A stretch of 64,000 nucleotides of DNA, from the NCBI GenBank assembly GCA_037957365.1, contig JARHVA010001425.1, positions 3,305,001 through 3,369,000 on the forward strand. Reading direction: 5' to 3'. Source of the stretch: Torreya grandis. Lineage: Eukaryota; Streptophyta; Pinopsida; Cupressales; Taxaceae. This document shows, in pieces, positions 1-12,229 of this stretch. A program made the translations under genes and the position numbers. The notes under the pieces are model-generated. The model ran no database searches. It had not been told where the DNA came from and saw only the letters and a program-made list of their open reading frames with translations. How positions within the stretch are numbered: position 1 is the first letter of the stretch; each line of letters opens with the position of its first letter.

Positions 1-1875
1 GCTATCAGGGATATAATTTTTTTTTATAGTTTTGTTAAATGTGTTCATATCTAATTTAAAGGATTGAGTAATTTATTTCCCTTTGTAACCATTATTAAAA
101 ACTTTAGTCAAATATGTGATTTTATCCTCTAAGTGATCATCATTGTAGATTATCAAAAAATTCATGGAAAAGGTTTTAAGGACCCCTATTTTTGATAAGG
201 ATTATTGTGTGAGTTTGTGTGTAGATAAAGATTAGTGTGGGTGGAAGGATAAATACCCATCAAATTTCCTAAAAAGGAGGATGTCTAAGAAGGGACTTTT
301 TCATATAGATTATAGTTCCTTAGTGAAATTGATGGTATAAACAACCTTATTTAAGTTGGTATGGAAGTATTATAATTTATATAAATAATTAGATAATTTT
401 AAAAAGTGTCATCTACATATATTTTCCACCAATTAGGTTTCAAGGGGAAGAAGTTAATAGCTAAGTATTTGTAATACTTCATGAATAAATTGGGTACAAT
501 AGGGGAAAGAAGGGAACCCATTTCAATACCTTTTTCTAGATAATAAATGAACCCAAAGAAAGAGAATAAGGTGGAATTAAAATAAAGTGATACTAGTGAC
601 ATAGTCTCTTCATCAATGTGACTACCTACCAATCTGATTGTGTCAATAATAGGCACCTTTATGAAGAGAGACACAAGATTAAATCTAACTAAAATATCCT
701 CATTAGAAACCACCTTGTCCTTTCTAAAATCAAAAAAATACATAAAGTCTTTGATAAAAGAATATATTTTTACTATTAATGGTTTAATTTTGTTGTCTAA
801 TAAGGAGGCTAAGGGATAGGTGGGTGAGTCATTAGTATCAGTGATATGTTTAACATGGGTTTCTTCCATGGGTATTTTTGGAATGCCATAAATTCTATGA
901 GTAACAAAGTTTTAGGAAGGACTGGTTTCATCATGTTTACATCAAAATTGGATTGATTTATGGATTTATTAATGATTATGGAGATTTTAGATCCTGGGTT
1001 AGATGGTAACACTATATGGTTCCCAATATTATATAAGTCATCAAACATATTCACATTGTAATCAATCTTGTTTATAACTATTGTTACATACCTTTATCTA
1101 CTTTAGTGATAAAAATATTATCATTCAAATTGAGATTATCCAAGGCAATCTAATTCTCAGAGATTTTTGAATTTAGAGGTATGTAAATCATATTTTGTTA
1201 GAGGTAGATCCTACTCCAATAAAATAAATTGGTTTTTTCTCTTGAGTTTATGTGAGATGTTTGGTTTGGGATAAATCCTTATAGTTAGGACTAAAAATGA
1301 AAGTGCTAATTTATTTTAAATATTGAGTAGGTAAAGGAAAGAGACTCAGACCATTATTCATAACCCTTGAGTTTAAAGATAAAATTAAATTTATGGATTG
1401 AGTAAATGAATATGTGGGACTCGAGTTGAGGTTTAATATATTATTCATTAAATACATAGAATGAGGTAGTAAAACAATAGGACATGTAAGTTTGTTATGA
1501 TTAAGAAAAAAATAAAGAAGAGGAGAGTAGTTTAAGATTAAATTGATAACATTAATGTTATATATGGAAACATGTGTAGAAATAATGGCGTAATGATCAA
1601 TAAAGTTGAAAGCAAGATTTCCCATAATATCAAAGGCATCTGAGAAGGAATATCACATTATCCTATCGGTATGATTAGGACCAATGAACATGAAATTACA
1701 TTGGTTATTTAAACCATCTAAACTAGGAATTACTAGATCAGGAATAAATTGCAATGGTCCTATGAGATGAGCTTATCCAATATTAAGAAAATGTGATAGA
1801 GTTGGACTATTGGGTAGAATGAGTTGAGGAGATAGAAAAAATAAAAGGTTGATTAATTTTTATTTAAAGTATCGA
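1..1875 (-). pseudogene. Penelope-like retroelement copy A (5'-truncated, runs off left edge)
   Basis: This is a minus-strand relic of a Penelope-like element, a retroelement whose single protein couples a reverse transcriptase to a GIY-YIG endonuclease. Reading from about 1875 down to 1, it aligns by eye with copy B from about 2784 onward and with copy C. An N-terminal segment lies at 1625-1311, the RT fingers and palm at 905-399, and the downstream RT segment at 240-1. In that last segment the peptide SFKLDMNT is shared with copy C. The endonuclease part would lie outside the window. The copy lacks roughly the first 900 bp seen in copy B and carries several stops and frameshifts. It abuts the 5' end of copy B head to head. 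Confidence 0.82.
399..869 (-). pseudogene. PLE copy A reverse transcriptase core (open 156-codon fragment)
   Basis: This uninterrupted fragment covers the fingers and palm of a PLE-type RT. In order it contains a GSPTY-like segment (here DSPTYPLASLLD), the motif A region DILVRFNLVSLF, a motif B region EMGSLLSPIVPNLFM and motif C YVDDTF at the end. In PLE proteins motif A normally carries a catalytic aspartate (FDVVSLF type). Here that residue is asparagine, so the copy is probably dead even though the YVDD box survives. The first ATG is not the true start: the peptide PRIYGIPKIP, typical of RT upstream of motif A, lies just upstream in frame in the minus reading. A stop follows YVDDTF, and related coding continues below position 399 in broken frames. 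Confidence 0.85.
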
Positions 1876-3847
1876 TAAAATTCATAATCTTTCCTTATCT
1901 TTATAGCATACATTTAATGAAGTTCCTCATTTAATATTTTCTCTTTTTATATTTTTTTATTTGTTCACAACTAGATGACAACACAAAACTTTAGTGTTAA
2001 CATTATATAAATATAAACCTATGTCTACAATCCAACCATGTTATTCTCTCATCCTAATGATGGTTCATAGAGTATGATCTGAAATGTTGATTACATTGTT
2101 TTACATAGTTTAACAAAAATATTGTTCTCTTCATGGACTTTGAAAGCACTATCTCTTTGATAGATGATCTTCATGGGAGGAAAATTTCAATTAAGGATAA
2201 ACTTATTGAGAAGCTAAAAATCAAACTTAGAAAAAATATTATAGACTTATCATTTCTTAAATTATGTCAAGATTAGAGGAGTTCTATAAAATTTAGTAGA
2301 GTTAATCATTTTTTGCATTGCCACACAAATAAATTATTAAGGTTTATTATCCACTAGATTATATCAGAGATAAACATTTTGTCTTATAAGCTTAAATATC
2401 TACACCTCTAACTTTATTTATCTTTAAGAATAAACCTTTGTATTTGGATGGATGTCTCTCCCTTTTCAAGAGTAGTAGGAATAAAATAACAAATTGAGAT
2501 GAGATATAAACATAAGTTTGATAATGTATCTAGATATTTCCATATTTTTAGATCATGAAGAAAATTTAATTCTTAGATTACTGATCAAAGAAAATATATC
2601 AAAACAATCATACACATGATAGTTATTCCCTTGGATAATAATACACTAATGTTCATAAAATTTATGTGTATTAATGATCTAGTTAATGTAAAAATATAGG
2701 TCATTTAGGGAAATAAAAGGTGTTCAATTTTATTTCAAAATTTTCTAAATTCCATCCCTATTCTAAAGATAATTAGTCACACTTTGATATTTTCCATCTC
2801 CTCATATTTTTATACTACTAATATAGTTCTATCACATTTTATTACAATTGGAGAATCTCTTCTTAGAGGACTATTGCACTTTATTCTTCATCTTTTAGTT
2901 CTCACTACATATGGTTTAAATAACCACTATAATTTCATGTTTATTGCACTTGATCATACCAATGAAACAGTGTGGTATTCATTTTCATGTTTCTTGGATC
3001 CTATGGGTAAGTTTACTTGTAAGTTTATTAAACAATGGGACATTCATTCTGCACACATTCTAGTATCTAACATTAATGTTAGAAATTAAATATTACACTA
3101 CTCATTCTATTTTTTATTATGCTCTTAATATTCACAAAATTATGTGTCCTCTTATTTGAATAACTCATTATATGCATTTAATGAATAACATATTTTACCC
3201 CAACTTAAGTCCCACTTCTTCACCTACCCAAAGCATATATTATGTTTTATATTTAAATTCATTGGTTATCAACAATGGATGAAGTCTATTTCCTTTACTT
3301 ACTCAATATTTAAAACCAATTATCACTTTCATTGTATTCCTTCAACCTATATAGATTAATTCTAACCAATAATCTAATGAAAATTAAGGAGTGAAAACCA
3401 ATTTATTCTATTTAAGTGGGGCCTACCTCTAATGAGATTGTTGATAATGGTGTATTTTCAATACCCTCCTCTTGATTAAACTTTATTCCTCTCTCATTCC
3501 TTTGATACTATGATAAACTAAGATTTCCAATATTAAAATAATGTTTTTCTTCACCTTTTTACCCCTCCTTTAGATAACATTATAAACTTTTTTTCTACTA
3601 GTACTGCTAATAGGGTAGGCACTATCTCTCATAGAGATAAAAATTTGGGAAAATAAACTTGTAGTTGATTTGTCTAGTATCCCTTTAGATCATCCCTCCT
3701 TTAATGTTTTAAAATATTTGAATTGTTTTTTGGTCGCCCCCACCCCCGACCCAATATATTCCAAGAGAAGAGTTTTTAGTTAACATTGAAAATGTGTTAA
3801 AAGTCTTACCTACTGAATCAACTCAAGAGGTGAGATAGGATTGTGTT

Positions 3848-4054
3848 GTGGGTTTGAGGAAAGCCAAATCATTAAAGTCAAATATATCCAAGGAGGAATG
3901 GATTGCCTTGAATAATATTAATTCAAATATCAATAATGTATACAAATATAACGTAACAATATTTTTAAACATGAGTGATTACAATGCAAAGATGTTTGAC
4001 CATTTAAAAAATATCAAGAGTTATAAAGTAATAAAATCTAATCCAATTATTTAA
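3848..4054 (+). pseudogene. PLE copy B N-terminal RT region fragment
   Basis: This 68-codon open fragment resembles the region just before the RT fingers in PLE proteins. There a conserved ADKGN-like segment is followed by an asparagine or DY motif and a YK-x-x-x-SNP motif. Visible here are FLNMSDYNAKM, DHLKNIKSYK and KSNP. The 'KG' part of the canonical motif is degraded. It sits directly upstream of the RT core of copy B and ends at a stop. The assignment rests on its position and on resemblance to the family pattern, not on a database search. Confidence 0.6.
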
Positions 4055-4129
4055 ATATATATAATCATTAATAAATTCATAAATCAATCATATTTTAATG
4101 TAAACATGAGGAAATGAATCCTTCTTAAG

Positions 4130-4830
4130 AAATATATTGCTCCTAGAATTTATGGCACCCCCAAAAATACACTAGGATGACATCTCAATTAGACCTATCA
4201 TTGATACCACTAAATCACCCACATATGCCTTAGACTCCTTCTTGGTCAAAAAAATTAAACAATTAATGGGTACAAATTATTCCTTTATCGAATAATCAAC
4301 AATTTTTTTTGATTTCATCAAGGACAAGGTCTTTGGTGAGGATATTTTAGTTAGCTTTTATGTTGTGTCTCTCTTAACAAGGATGCCTATTGATGACATA
4401 ATCAGAGTGGTAGTAGTCACAGTGATAAGTAGACTATGTAAATAGTTACACTTTATTTAAATTCTATCTTATTATATTGATTAGGGGTGATTTCTAAAAA
4501 AATCATAAGGAATTATAATGGGTTCCCCTCTTTCCCTAGTTTTAGCCAATTTTTTCATGGGGTATTTTAAATACTTAGCTCTTAAATCCTTTCCCTTGAA
4601 ACCTAATTCATGGAAACGCTACATAGATGACATTAATGTAGACTAGCCACATGACTTAGAGAAAGTATGATACTTCATTACCCACTTAAATAAGGTTGTG
4701 GATACCATCACGTTCAGTAATGAACTAGAATATGATGGACAAATTCCATTTCTAGACATACTCATCTCCAATAAACTTGATGGATCTTTATTCTAATAGG
4801 TTTATATAAAAATGACCCACACTTATTTAC
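4130..4830 (+). pseudogene. PLE copy B reverse transcriptase core
   Basis: Decayed RT palm read across several frames. Near 4140 the peptide APRIYGTPKNT matches the PRIYG(L)PK(I)HK pattern that opens PLE RTs. At about 4340 a degraded motif A reads VVSLLTRMPIDD. At about 4510-4570 motif B reads IMGSPLSLVLANFFMGYF. At about 4612 motif C reads RYIDD, so both active-site aspartates remain. Downstream at about 4740, PFLDILISNKLDGS and then MTHTYLLSTHENSHNH match the PLE-specific thumb pattern (FLDI, THT, S-x-H). Stops lie between these blocks. The order and spacing of motifs make this a confident PLE RT, distinct from LINE or LTR-type RT. Confidence 0.85.
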
Positions 4831-5156
4831 TATCTACACATGAAAACTCACACAATCATCCTTATAAAAAAAGGGGGGTCCTTAAAACACTTTTCACAAG
4901 AGATTTAAGAATATTTGATGATCATAATGTAGAGGATGGGATTAAACATTTGATTTAAGTTCTTAAGAAGAATGGGTAGAAAGGTAAACTTATTGATCTA
5001 TCCTTTAAATCAACTAGGAACACTCTTGATATAACTATAATTATAGTTGTAATACCTAATAGACCTAATAATTTCCTCCCATATGTTGAAGGAATATCTA
5101 ACACATTTTTAAAGATTAAGAACATCTGTACTACCTTTCTACCTCACAAAAAAAAT

Positions 5157-5339
5157 ATGGGGTATGTCAAGTTGTCTAAAAATAACCTAGTAAAAAATAT
5201 TAGAAGTGGGATGTATAAAACTGATTGCTCTTGTGAGATGTCATATATTGGGAAGATGGGTCACTCCATTAACACAATGGTAAATGAACATGTTGTAAAC
5301 ATAAATAAGGAAATATTGGTGTATTCAAATTTCATATAA
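5157..5339 (+). pseudogene. PLE copy B GIY-YIG endonuclease domain remnant
   Basis: Open 60-codon fragment at the C-terminal end of copy B. It shows the GIY half as SGMYKTDCSCEM and the YIG half as SYIGKMGHSINTMVNEH. In Penelope-type proteins this domain nicks target DNA to prime reverse transcription. Here the normal I of GIY is M, a cysteine pair (C-S-C) precedes the YIG motif, and the Arg usual after 'NT' is M. Downstream, in broken frames, the peptides SSHHICIENTKVLY and NKYGGL match the conserved tail of such proteins (D-NTKVL, N-x-GL). The fragment therefore preserves the signature of an endonuclease-bearing (EN+) PLE. It is non-functional by context. Confidence 0.83.
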
Positions 5340-5790
5340 CATTAATTCAAATCTTCTCATCATATTTGTATTGAGAATACCAAGGTGTTATATGTAGAGG
5401 ACCAATACTTACAACAAATTCTATGAGAAGAAATATAAATTTAAAAGTATTATAAAAACTTAAATAAGTATGGTGGTCTATAATTAGACCAATCATTAGG
5501 AATGATCATTAATTTACTTTAAAAATGATGATTTTAATTTGAACATCTTATTTTATAATCCTTTTTATTCTCTAGTAAGAGGTGTTGCTTTGGTTCTCAT
5601 GATGTATCATTTCATGTCCTTTATTGTTTCATTATTGTTTTAACATGATTCTATATCCCTTAATGTCAAACTATTTTTCACTATTAAAATTTCTTTCCCT
5701 ATTTGATTGATACATGTAAAAATTTTAATGAATTTCCAATTTTTGGAGATTGTAATTAATTTTTGTTGCTATAACCTTGTTTTTAATAGT

Positions 5791-7445
5791 AAATTTATAT
5801 ATGTGAGGTTATATCTAGGGTTAATGGGATTATATTAAATTTTACAAAAAGGTGGTGAAATAACCTAATGAGAAATATGATTAATATAAAATTCATAAAA
5901 ATAGTATTCTAAATTTATACAATTGAGATTGATAAAAATAATAAAATAGAGCTATTGGTAGTTATTGAAATAAATTGGAAACAAATGAAAATTAGTTGGT
6001 TTACTATGTGTATTTAGGTATAATTTAGAAAAATATAGAAGTGGACTAGAAGGTGGCCCTAGAATAAATGTCACATTTTGAAATATTATTTCTATGGCCT
6101 CAAAAGATTATATTAGATTTGAATAGTTGTGTTGACATAGGTGTCTAACCCTACCATAAGTTTTATATATATAATATTGACTAAATATGGATACACATAA
6201 TTCAAGTCTTCTAGGTTATGTTTACCTTTATTTTGATGTTTTCAGATCATGTACATAGGATTTGACTCTTTATCAAATTATCAAACCTTATCTCTTCACC
6301 CTTATAGTGACTTGTGGGAAAATGGGTTACTGGACTCATGATGTCGAGTTTCCCTAAGGATCCCTCTATTAATAGGGGATACCTAAATTGTTAATATTAT
6401 GAATATGGACTCAAAATTATGTCGTTATTTCTGATGTGTTGGCTTGTGTGTGCACAAGGATGCAATGTGTGATAAAAAAAACAAGTAATGACCTATCTTG
6501 TAACATGGAAAATATGGCTAATGGATTTCTATTTGAATGATATAAATAATGATTATATTATTGATATATAAATAAGAATGAATAGGGTAGGTTTTCTCAC
6601 TTAAATGATTGATTAAGTGATTCTTGATATATTTCCTTATGAGTTGTATGTGATTTCTAGGTGTTTTCTCGGTGAGGAATGAATGAGGGTTGATACTATA
6701 TATATATACCAATCCCTTTTAGAAATATGTCATATTAAATCACTTAGGCAAACCTTTAGGATATGTTTATTTTGAAAATATGGATGAATTTTGGGCATTG
6801 GACACTTTGTAGGAAAAGTGGACACTTGCATCGATGCAAGTATCTATCTAAGATGCAAGTGTCTAGGGAGATAGAAAACATGTATAGGTACAAAATTGGT
6901 AGTGAAGGATAATAATAAAATTTAGATATTTTTTCAAAATATAGAAGGCTTGGTCATCATAATCATAATGTTTGGCATAATAGATAATCAATTTAACCCA
7001 AAGAGATAGTGAATGTGAGACTTTCAAAAGAGGTAGGTCTATAACTGAAAGGTATAACCATGCTAGTTATTTTACAAGTGTAGAAGATATATGTACTATA
7101 TAGATAATATTTTAGTATCTACATTTCCGTGCTTTAATATAGTAATGAAATTTTAGTTTAAAGGAAATAAATGCATACATTAGTGTGTATATCACACCAT
7201 GTCTTTATGCGAGTTCAACTTAATTGCTTTGTCAATGACTGACCTCCAACCAAGAACATGTTATAATATATAATTAGAGTTTGAAATATTAAATTTAAAT
7301 AATTTGAAATGCTTTAAAGTAAGGAGCAAGGTTAAGAGTACACATGTGTGTAGATGCAATCATCTTGTCTTTTGAAAAATTTATTTGAAAGGATGCCACA
7401 TTATAAAGCACTAAAATTGAGATTAAGAAAAATATAAACCTAAAA

Positions 7446-7485
<40 letters not shown>

Positions 7486-8990
7486 GGAAGCATGCCCATA
7501 ACCTTGGTGTAAATGTGAGTTGTAAGACAACCATTGATCATGTTTCATCTCAATAATGAAAACCAAATATGTGCATGATCTAGTGAGTGTGAGCGATTTA
7601 ATCAACTCAAATTATATATTTGGTGAGGGTGGATGATTTAATTAAGTAAAACCTATAATTATTGTAAATATATATGATTTAATAAAATCTAACTTACAAT
7701 TTTTTTAAGATTGAGCAATTCAATCAACTGAACCTTCCAAAGGTGAACCAACCATTGGAGTAGATTGGCTCGATAATAGTCCATCCTAGGTATGATAATA
7801 ATCCATATTAGTCCATCTTAGGTATGATAGTAATCCATAATAGTATTTAAAATATTTAAATTTATTTTATTTTACAATTTTGGGTGCCCTTTTTCATGCC
7901 ATATGCACATCATATATGTCTCACGATGAAATTTAGGTATAATAATAATAATTGTGTATATAATGTTATCATAAATGTGTATCTAAATCATATAATTATG
8001 AATTCTTTTGAATTTTTAAATTGGTACTAGTGTGGATGACGTGTTTATATGGCATGTCCCCACTAAATTTGGGAGATATGATAACTAGTTTAAATGTGGA
8101 GAACATGTCTCCATAACATGTCCCCACTATAATCTAGAGTGTTAAGTACTGAAAAGTGTAGATCTCATGCCTTTTTGGAATGCCCCCAATGTAATATGGA
8201 ACTGCTAAAATGTATAATTCATTATTATATGACATCACCCATTGATATGCCTACCATTTTGAGGTGAAGGGATGTAGAATCTAGTAGTTACCTTACCTTA
8301 AAAGGATAAGCTAAATATATAATATGTGTTTATATCTGGTAACAAATATGAGTAACATGTATAAATAGATATAACATTGAAGCACACAATATGTGATCAC
8401 ATCAAGTACTAATATTCATGATATCGATCATGGCAATATCTATAGAGTAACATTATAAGCTCAACAAGTAATCAAGCACACACATGAGAACTCAAAAGTA
8501 AAGCAATAGGAAATGGTCTATAGAGACCTCATACAAGGGGAATGTTCAAATTCCACACAATCAAAAGGAAACAATGTAGTCAAATGTCCAAAAATCATAT
8601 AAATGTCATTTAAATGTCCACATACAACATAGAGTGACAATCAAATGTCTAATATAAAAGTAAAAAAACACAAGGGCCATAATCAATTGATCATATTAAA
8701 ATGCTCAAATAGGTAATAAAATTCAATAAAATTACAAGAAAGGCATATAGGAAACCAACATGACAAGTTCTAAAACATATGTGTTTATAAGAAATGTTAA
8801 ATACATAACATATCAAGTACACTGTGATAGGTATAAGCATGGATATATAAATGTGTTAGTATATAAGATAAAACATGATAATGGAAAGTGATCATAGTAT
8901 AATATAACCTGGGTTTACTATGATCAAAGAAGCATATTACCCCAACATACTTATGATGCGAGTGGAATAAAGGCTCAACATCTATATTTT
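5791..8990. repeat. Unclassified dispersed repeat family E, copy E1
   Basis: About 3.2 kb that aligns by eye with 58,230-60,925 (E3), and in its first 1.3 kb with 12,230-13,565 (E2). Shared landmarks are GGTTATATCTAGG (E1/E2), GAATGAATGAGGGTTGAT, ACCAAGAACATGTTATAATA and a late block with repeated CAAATGTCCA. No coding domain is recognisable. The right edge is fixed only by where the similarity to E3 fades (about 8,860-9,000). It could be internal or LTR sequence of an old element, but I see no terminal repeats. Confidence 0.65.
7450..7481. repeat. (AT)16 microsatellite inside E1
   Basis: Perfect AT dinucleotide run of about 32 bp. Copy E3 carries a hairpin-forming sequence at the matching place (59,395-59,460) instead. 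Confidence 0.95.
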
Positions 8991-9000
8991 TATATATCAT

Positions 9001-10077
9001 GTATCTGGGTATTCCTATATCACACTCAAATGAAGCATGAAGTATATGCGTGTATAAGAAATAAATGATATTCTATCTAATACCATGGATAAAATAACAT
9101 ATATATAAGAAATAGTATAACTAAGAACATACTAATTTTATTTTGGTAATTTTTATTTTATTTTAATTTTTTGAATGTTTTTATATGTTTGAATATTTGT
9201 CTCTTTTTAGTTTTTTAGAGTAGTTGAAAACTAAAAATTCTATCCAATTATCCCATATAAGGGATGCTCATCTAGAAGTGATATAAACACTAGATATGGT
9301 ATATCAAACTAGTGGTACTACTAAGGAGCATGTATAGGTGTAATATCTAGTGTTGTAGGCTAAACCATGATATGCATATGTGTTATATGACTTTTTAGTC
9401 TTAAAAAGATAGTAGAAGGTGTAGGGGTTCATGTAACCCATCATGTTGTGATCTATAGTTTATTTAATGTAGAAACAATAGGAACATGTTTAGTTGATCT
9501 AGGAGAGTTTGAAAATGAATAAGTTATTCAATGATGTCAAGAGGAGGACCATTATCTATAGGAGTGGTAAATGAATGACATTTATTGAATGAAATGTGCC
9601 ATATGTTTGCATGATAGAAGTAGGAAGTGTATCAAGTTCTTTTGGTAAGCTGGTATTTAGTATCTTTTCTTTAGAGATGTTTTCATTCATTTATAGGAAC
9701 CATGGTTTTCCAAAATTTACATTATATTTCATAAAAAAAGGAATAATATGTAGTATATTAGAGAATGATTATGATCCAAGTGTGATATTACACTAAATAG
9801 TTCCAACACAAAAATTATATGCAATAGCTTTATTCATGTTTTTCATTCTATATCCCAGAGATGTAAACAATTTCTAAGTACATATATTGAATTCAAAATT
9901 TGGATTCACTATGATATTTTGACCTTACCTGTGAGCTATGCAATATTAAATGATTCGATTCTTTGAATAATGATTGGTAATTTTTCATATGAAGGCACAC
10001 ATTTAACATTATATTTTGGGTGTATTTATTGATCTTTTTATAATTATTCCTTTTGTACCTCATTTTAATTTGTATAT
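9001..10077. other. Unassigned AT-rich stretch
   Basis: No domain, terminal repeat or RNA gene recognised. Short open frames here, such as 66 codons at 9596-9796, have no recognisable motif. Confidence 0.5.
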
Positions 10078-10628
10078 TCCTACTCTTTTACATTAACAAA
10101 ATGGATATACATCTTTAAATGATTTACATTAGTATTGATAATATATCCAAAGCCTTTACAATTGTTTTGATCATTTATGTAGATGGTATGAATGATGCCT
10201 TGGTATTTTTTTCTCAATCCTTAACCATGATAAGTGTTGTAGATCTTGCTGACCAAACCCAGTTCCTACCCTTTTACATTAACAAAATGGATATACATAT
10301 TTAAATGATTTAAATTAGTATTTATAATATATCTGAAGCCTTTCCAATCATTTTTATCATCTATGTATATTTTATGAATGATGCCTTGGTATTTGTTTCC
10401 TAATCCTTGACCATGATAACCAAAGTGTTGTAGATCTTGTTGACCAAACCTAGAATCTACTCTTTTACATTAACAAAATGGATATACATATTCATATGAT
10501 TTACATTAGTATTGATAATATATCCAAAGGCTTTCTAATCATTTTGATCATCTATTTAAATTTTATGAATGATGCCTTGGTATTTTTTCCCAATCCTTGA
10601 CCATGATAACTGTTGTAGATCTTATTTT
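10078..10628 (+). repeat. Satellite-like tandem array, three units of about 186 bp
   Basis: Three head-to-tail units begin at about 10,078, 10,264 and 10,455. Each opens with a CTACTCTTTTACATTAACAA-type motif, has ATGATGCCTTGGTATTT near two-thirds, and ends with TGTTGTAGATCTT. The first two units also end with a GACCAAACC motif. Units are mostly alike but differ by scattered substitutions and a few small insertions. The array stops after a shortened third unit. The 61-codon open frame at 10,119-10,304 is just a read through the repeat. Confidence 0.9.
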
Positions 10629-12229
10629 GGAAATTAAGTATCATTATTGAGAGGTAGATTTGTATTTTTCCTGTTGATCACTTTGTAACACTATTTGGTC
10701 TAGCTTTGCCTTTTGAATATTTTCTTATTTTAGGTATTGCATTTTTAATGGTTTTTACTTTGAATTTTTCTCTGGTAACCATATTTTCTATTTTGGAACT
10801 TGTGTTTTAGGAGATGTATTCATAATGTGAGTGGATTTCTTGATTGATGTATATATTATAGGATGACCACTATCATTTTTATTTTATATTTTATTATTTA
10901 AATCTAAGCAATAATTTTTATGATGCACATGCATTATATGATATGCACAATGGTATTTGTATCATCTTATATCATGAAAAGGAGGTAGTTGAATCACTTT
11001 GTGTAAAAGCTTTTATCTTGAGATTTCACTTGGGATATTATAAGCCTTTGGTATACAATTTGAATCACTTATTTTAGATGTATTATATTGTAGATTTTCA
11101 TTTGGATATGAAACCTTTTAGCACATACCATCCATGTGTTTTTGAAGGCTTTGTTGGTTACCTTATTTTGGCATTATAGGATGGATCACCTTACCCCTTG
11201 AAGAAGTGATATAATGGGCATGGTTAGAGGGATGGTATCTATCATGATCCTTAGTGTCAGGGTGAATAAGGAGTTATTTTTTATCAATTTTAAATGTTCT
11301 AAAAACTTATATGATAATAATAAATAAGATACATACAAATTCTAGCATTCTAACATGATAGGAAAAATTAACATTGAATAATTACTACAAATTGGAACCG
11401 TAAAAGGTTGAAAACCTCAAAAAAAAATTAGTAATATTTTTAAAAATAATAATATAGAAATTTAAAAATATTAGATGAGTTTTTTGGAAATATGAGATGG
11501 ATTTTTAGGAAAAACATGAAATACGACAAAATGAGAAGAATAACAAAACAAAAGTATAGTGTATGATGAATAAATCTATATTTACTAAACATAGCAAAAG
11601 GAAAAATTAGAAAAATCAATATAATATTTTGGCAAACCATTTTTTATTTATATCCCAGGATTATGGAAAACGTTAAATGAATTTGAAAATTGAGCTATTA
11701 TGAATCAGACATAGGCCATATATTATGGAATGTTTTATGAGTAAACCCTACAATATATCCAATAAAGAATCAATAATTTATTTAAATTAGGAATATGTTT
11801 CAAATATATGAGATATATTTTTGAATAAAATATGTTTTTTTATGAAACTCAAAATATTAATTGTAAATTAGATACATCTTTCACCTTATATTTCAATAGT
11901 TACTAAAAATAGTAAATTATGAAAATTAAAAAAGCCATATAAAATTTGGGCAAACAAAAAGAGGTTTTTGAGTATCTAACTTGAGTAGAAATAATATCAA
12001 AGGAATTTTAAAATGGATTTATTTGGAAGTTAAAATGAACCAATAAATGAAGTATAAATTTCAAGTGTATGCACATGAAACCCATATAACTACATGATTG
12101 TAAACCCTAGGGTAAAGTTTTATATCTAAAAGTAAATGTCAAGTTGAAACCCTATAAGTTTGGAAACCTTAGATCAGGTTAGGTTTACAAAGGAAGAACT
12201 ATAAGTCTATTTCACTAAATGTTTAAACC
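10629..12229. other. Unassigned AT-rich stretch
   Basis: No recognisable coding domain or terminal repeat. Open frames such as 66 codons on the minus strand at 11,440-11,640 are hydrophobic reads of A/T-rich sequence without motifs. Confidence 0.5.

Larger units (their letters stand above)
1888..5790 (+). pseudogene. Penelope-like retroelement copy B (near full length, decayed)
   Basis: This is the longest PLE copy in the window, about 3.9 kb on the plus strand. The 5' end, near the shared motif ATGAAGTTCCTCATTTAATA, is shared with copy C and fragment D. The 3' end is placed where copies B and C stop matching (TGTAATTAATTTTT shared) and family E sequence begins. Domains in order are an N-terminal extension (about 2784-3330), a pre-RT motif region (3848-4054), RT palm (about 4130-4650), a C-terminal RT region ending in FLDILISN (about 4690-4800), and a GIY-YIG endonuclease (about 5150-5340). 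It has many stops and frameshifts, so it is not expected to make protein. Family E flanks its 3' side, which suggests insertion into that repeat. Confidence 0.85.

Noticed and set aside
7295..7605. Two overlapping minus-strand frames with an Ile-Tyr run
   Set aside because: The Ile-Tyr run is the AT microsatellite, and the rest has no motif and lies inside repeat E1.
10119..10304. 61-codon open frame
   Set aside because: It is a read through one unit of the tandem array and is not kept open in the other units.
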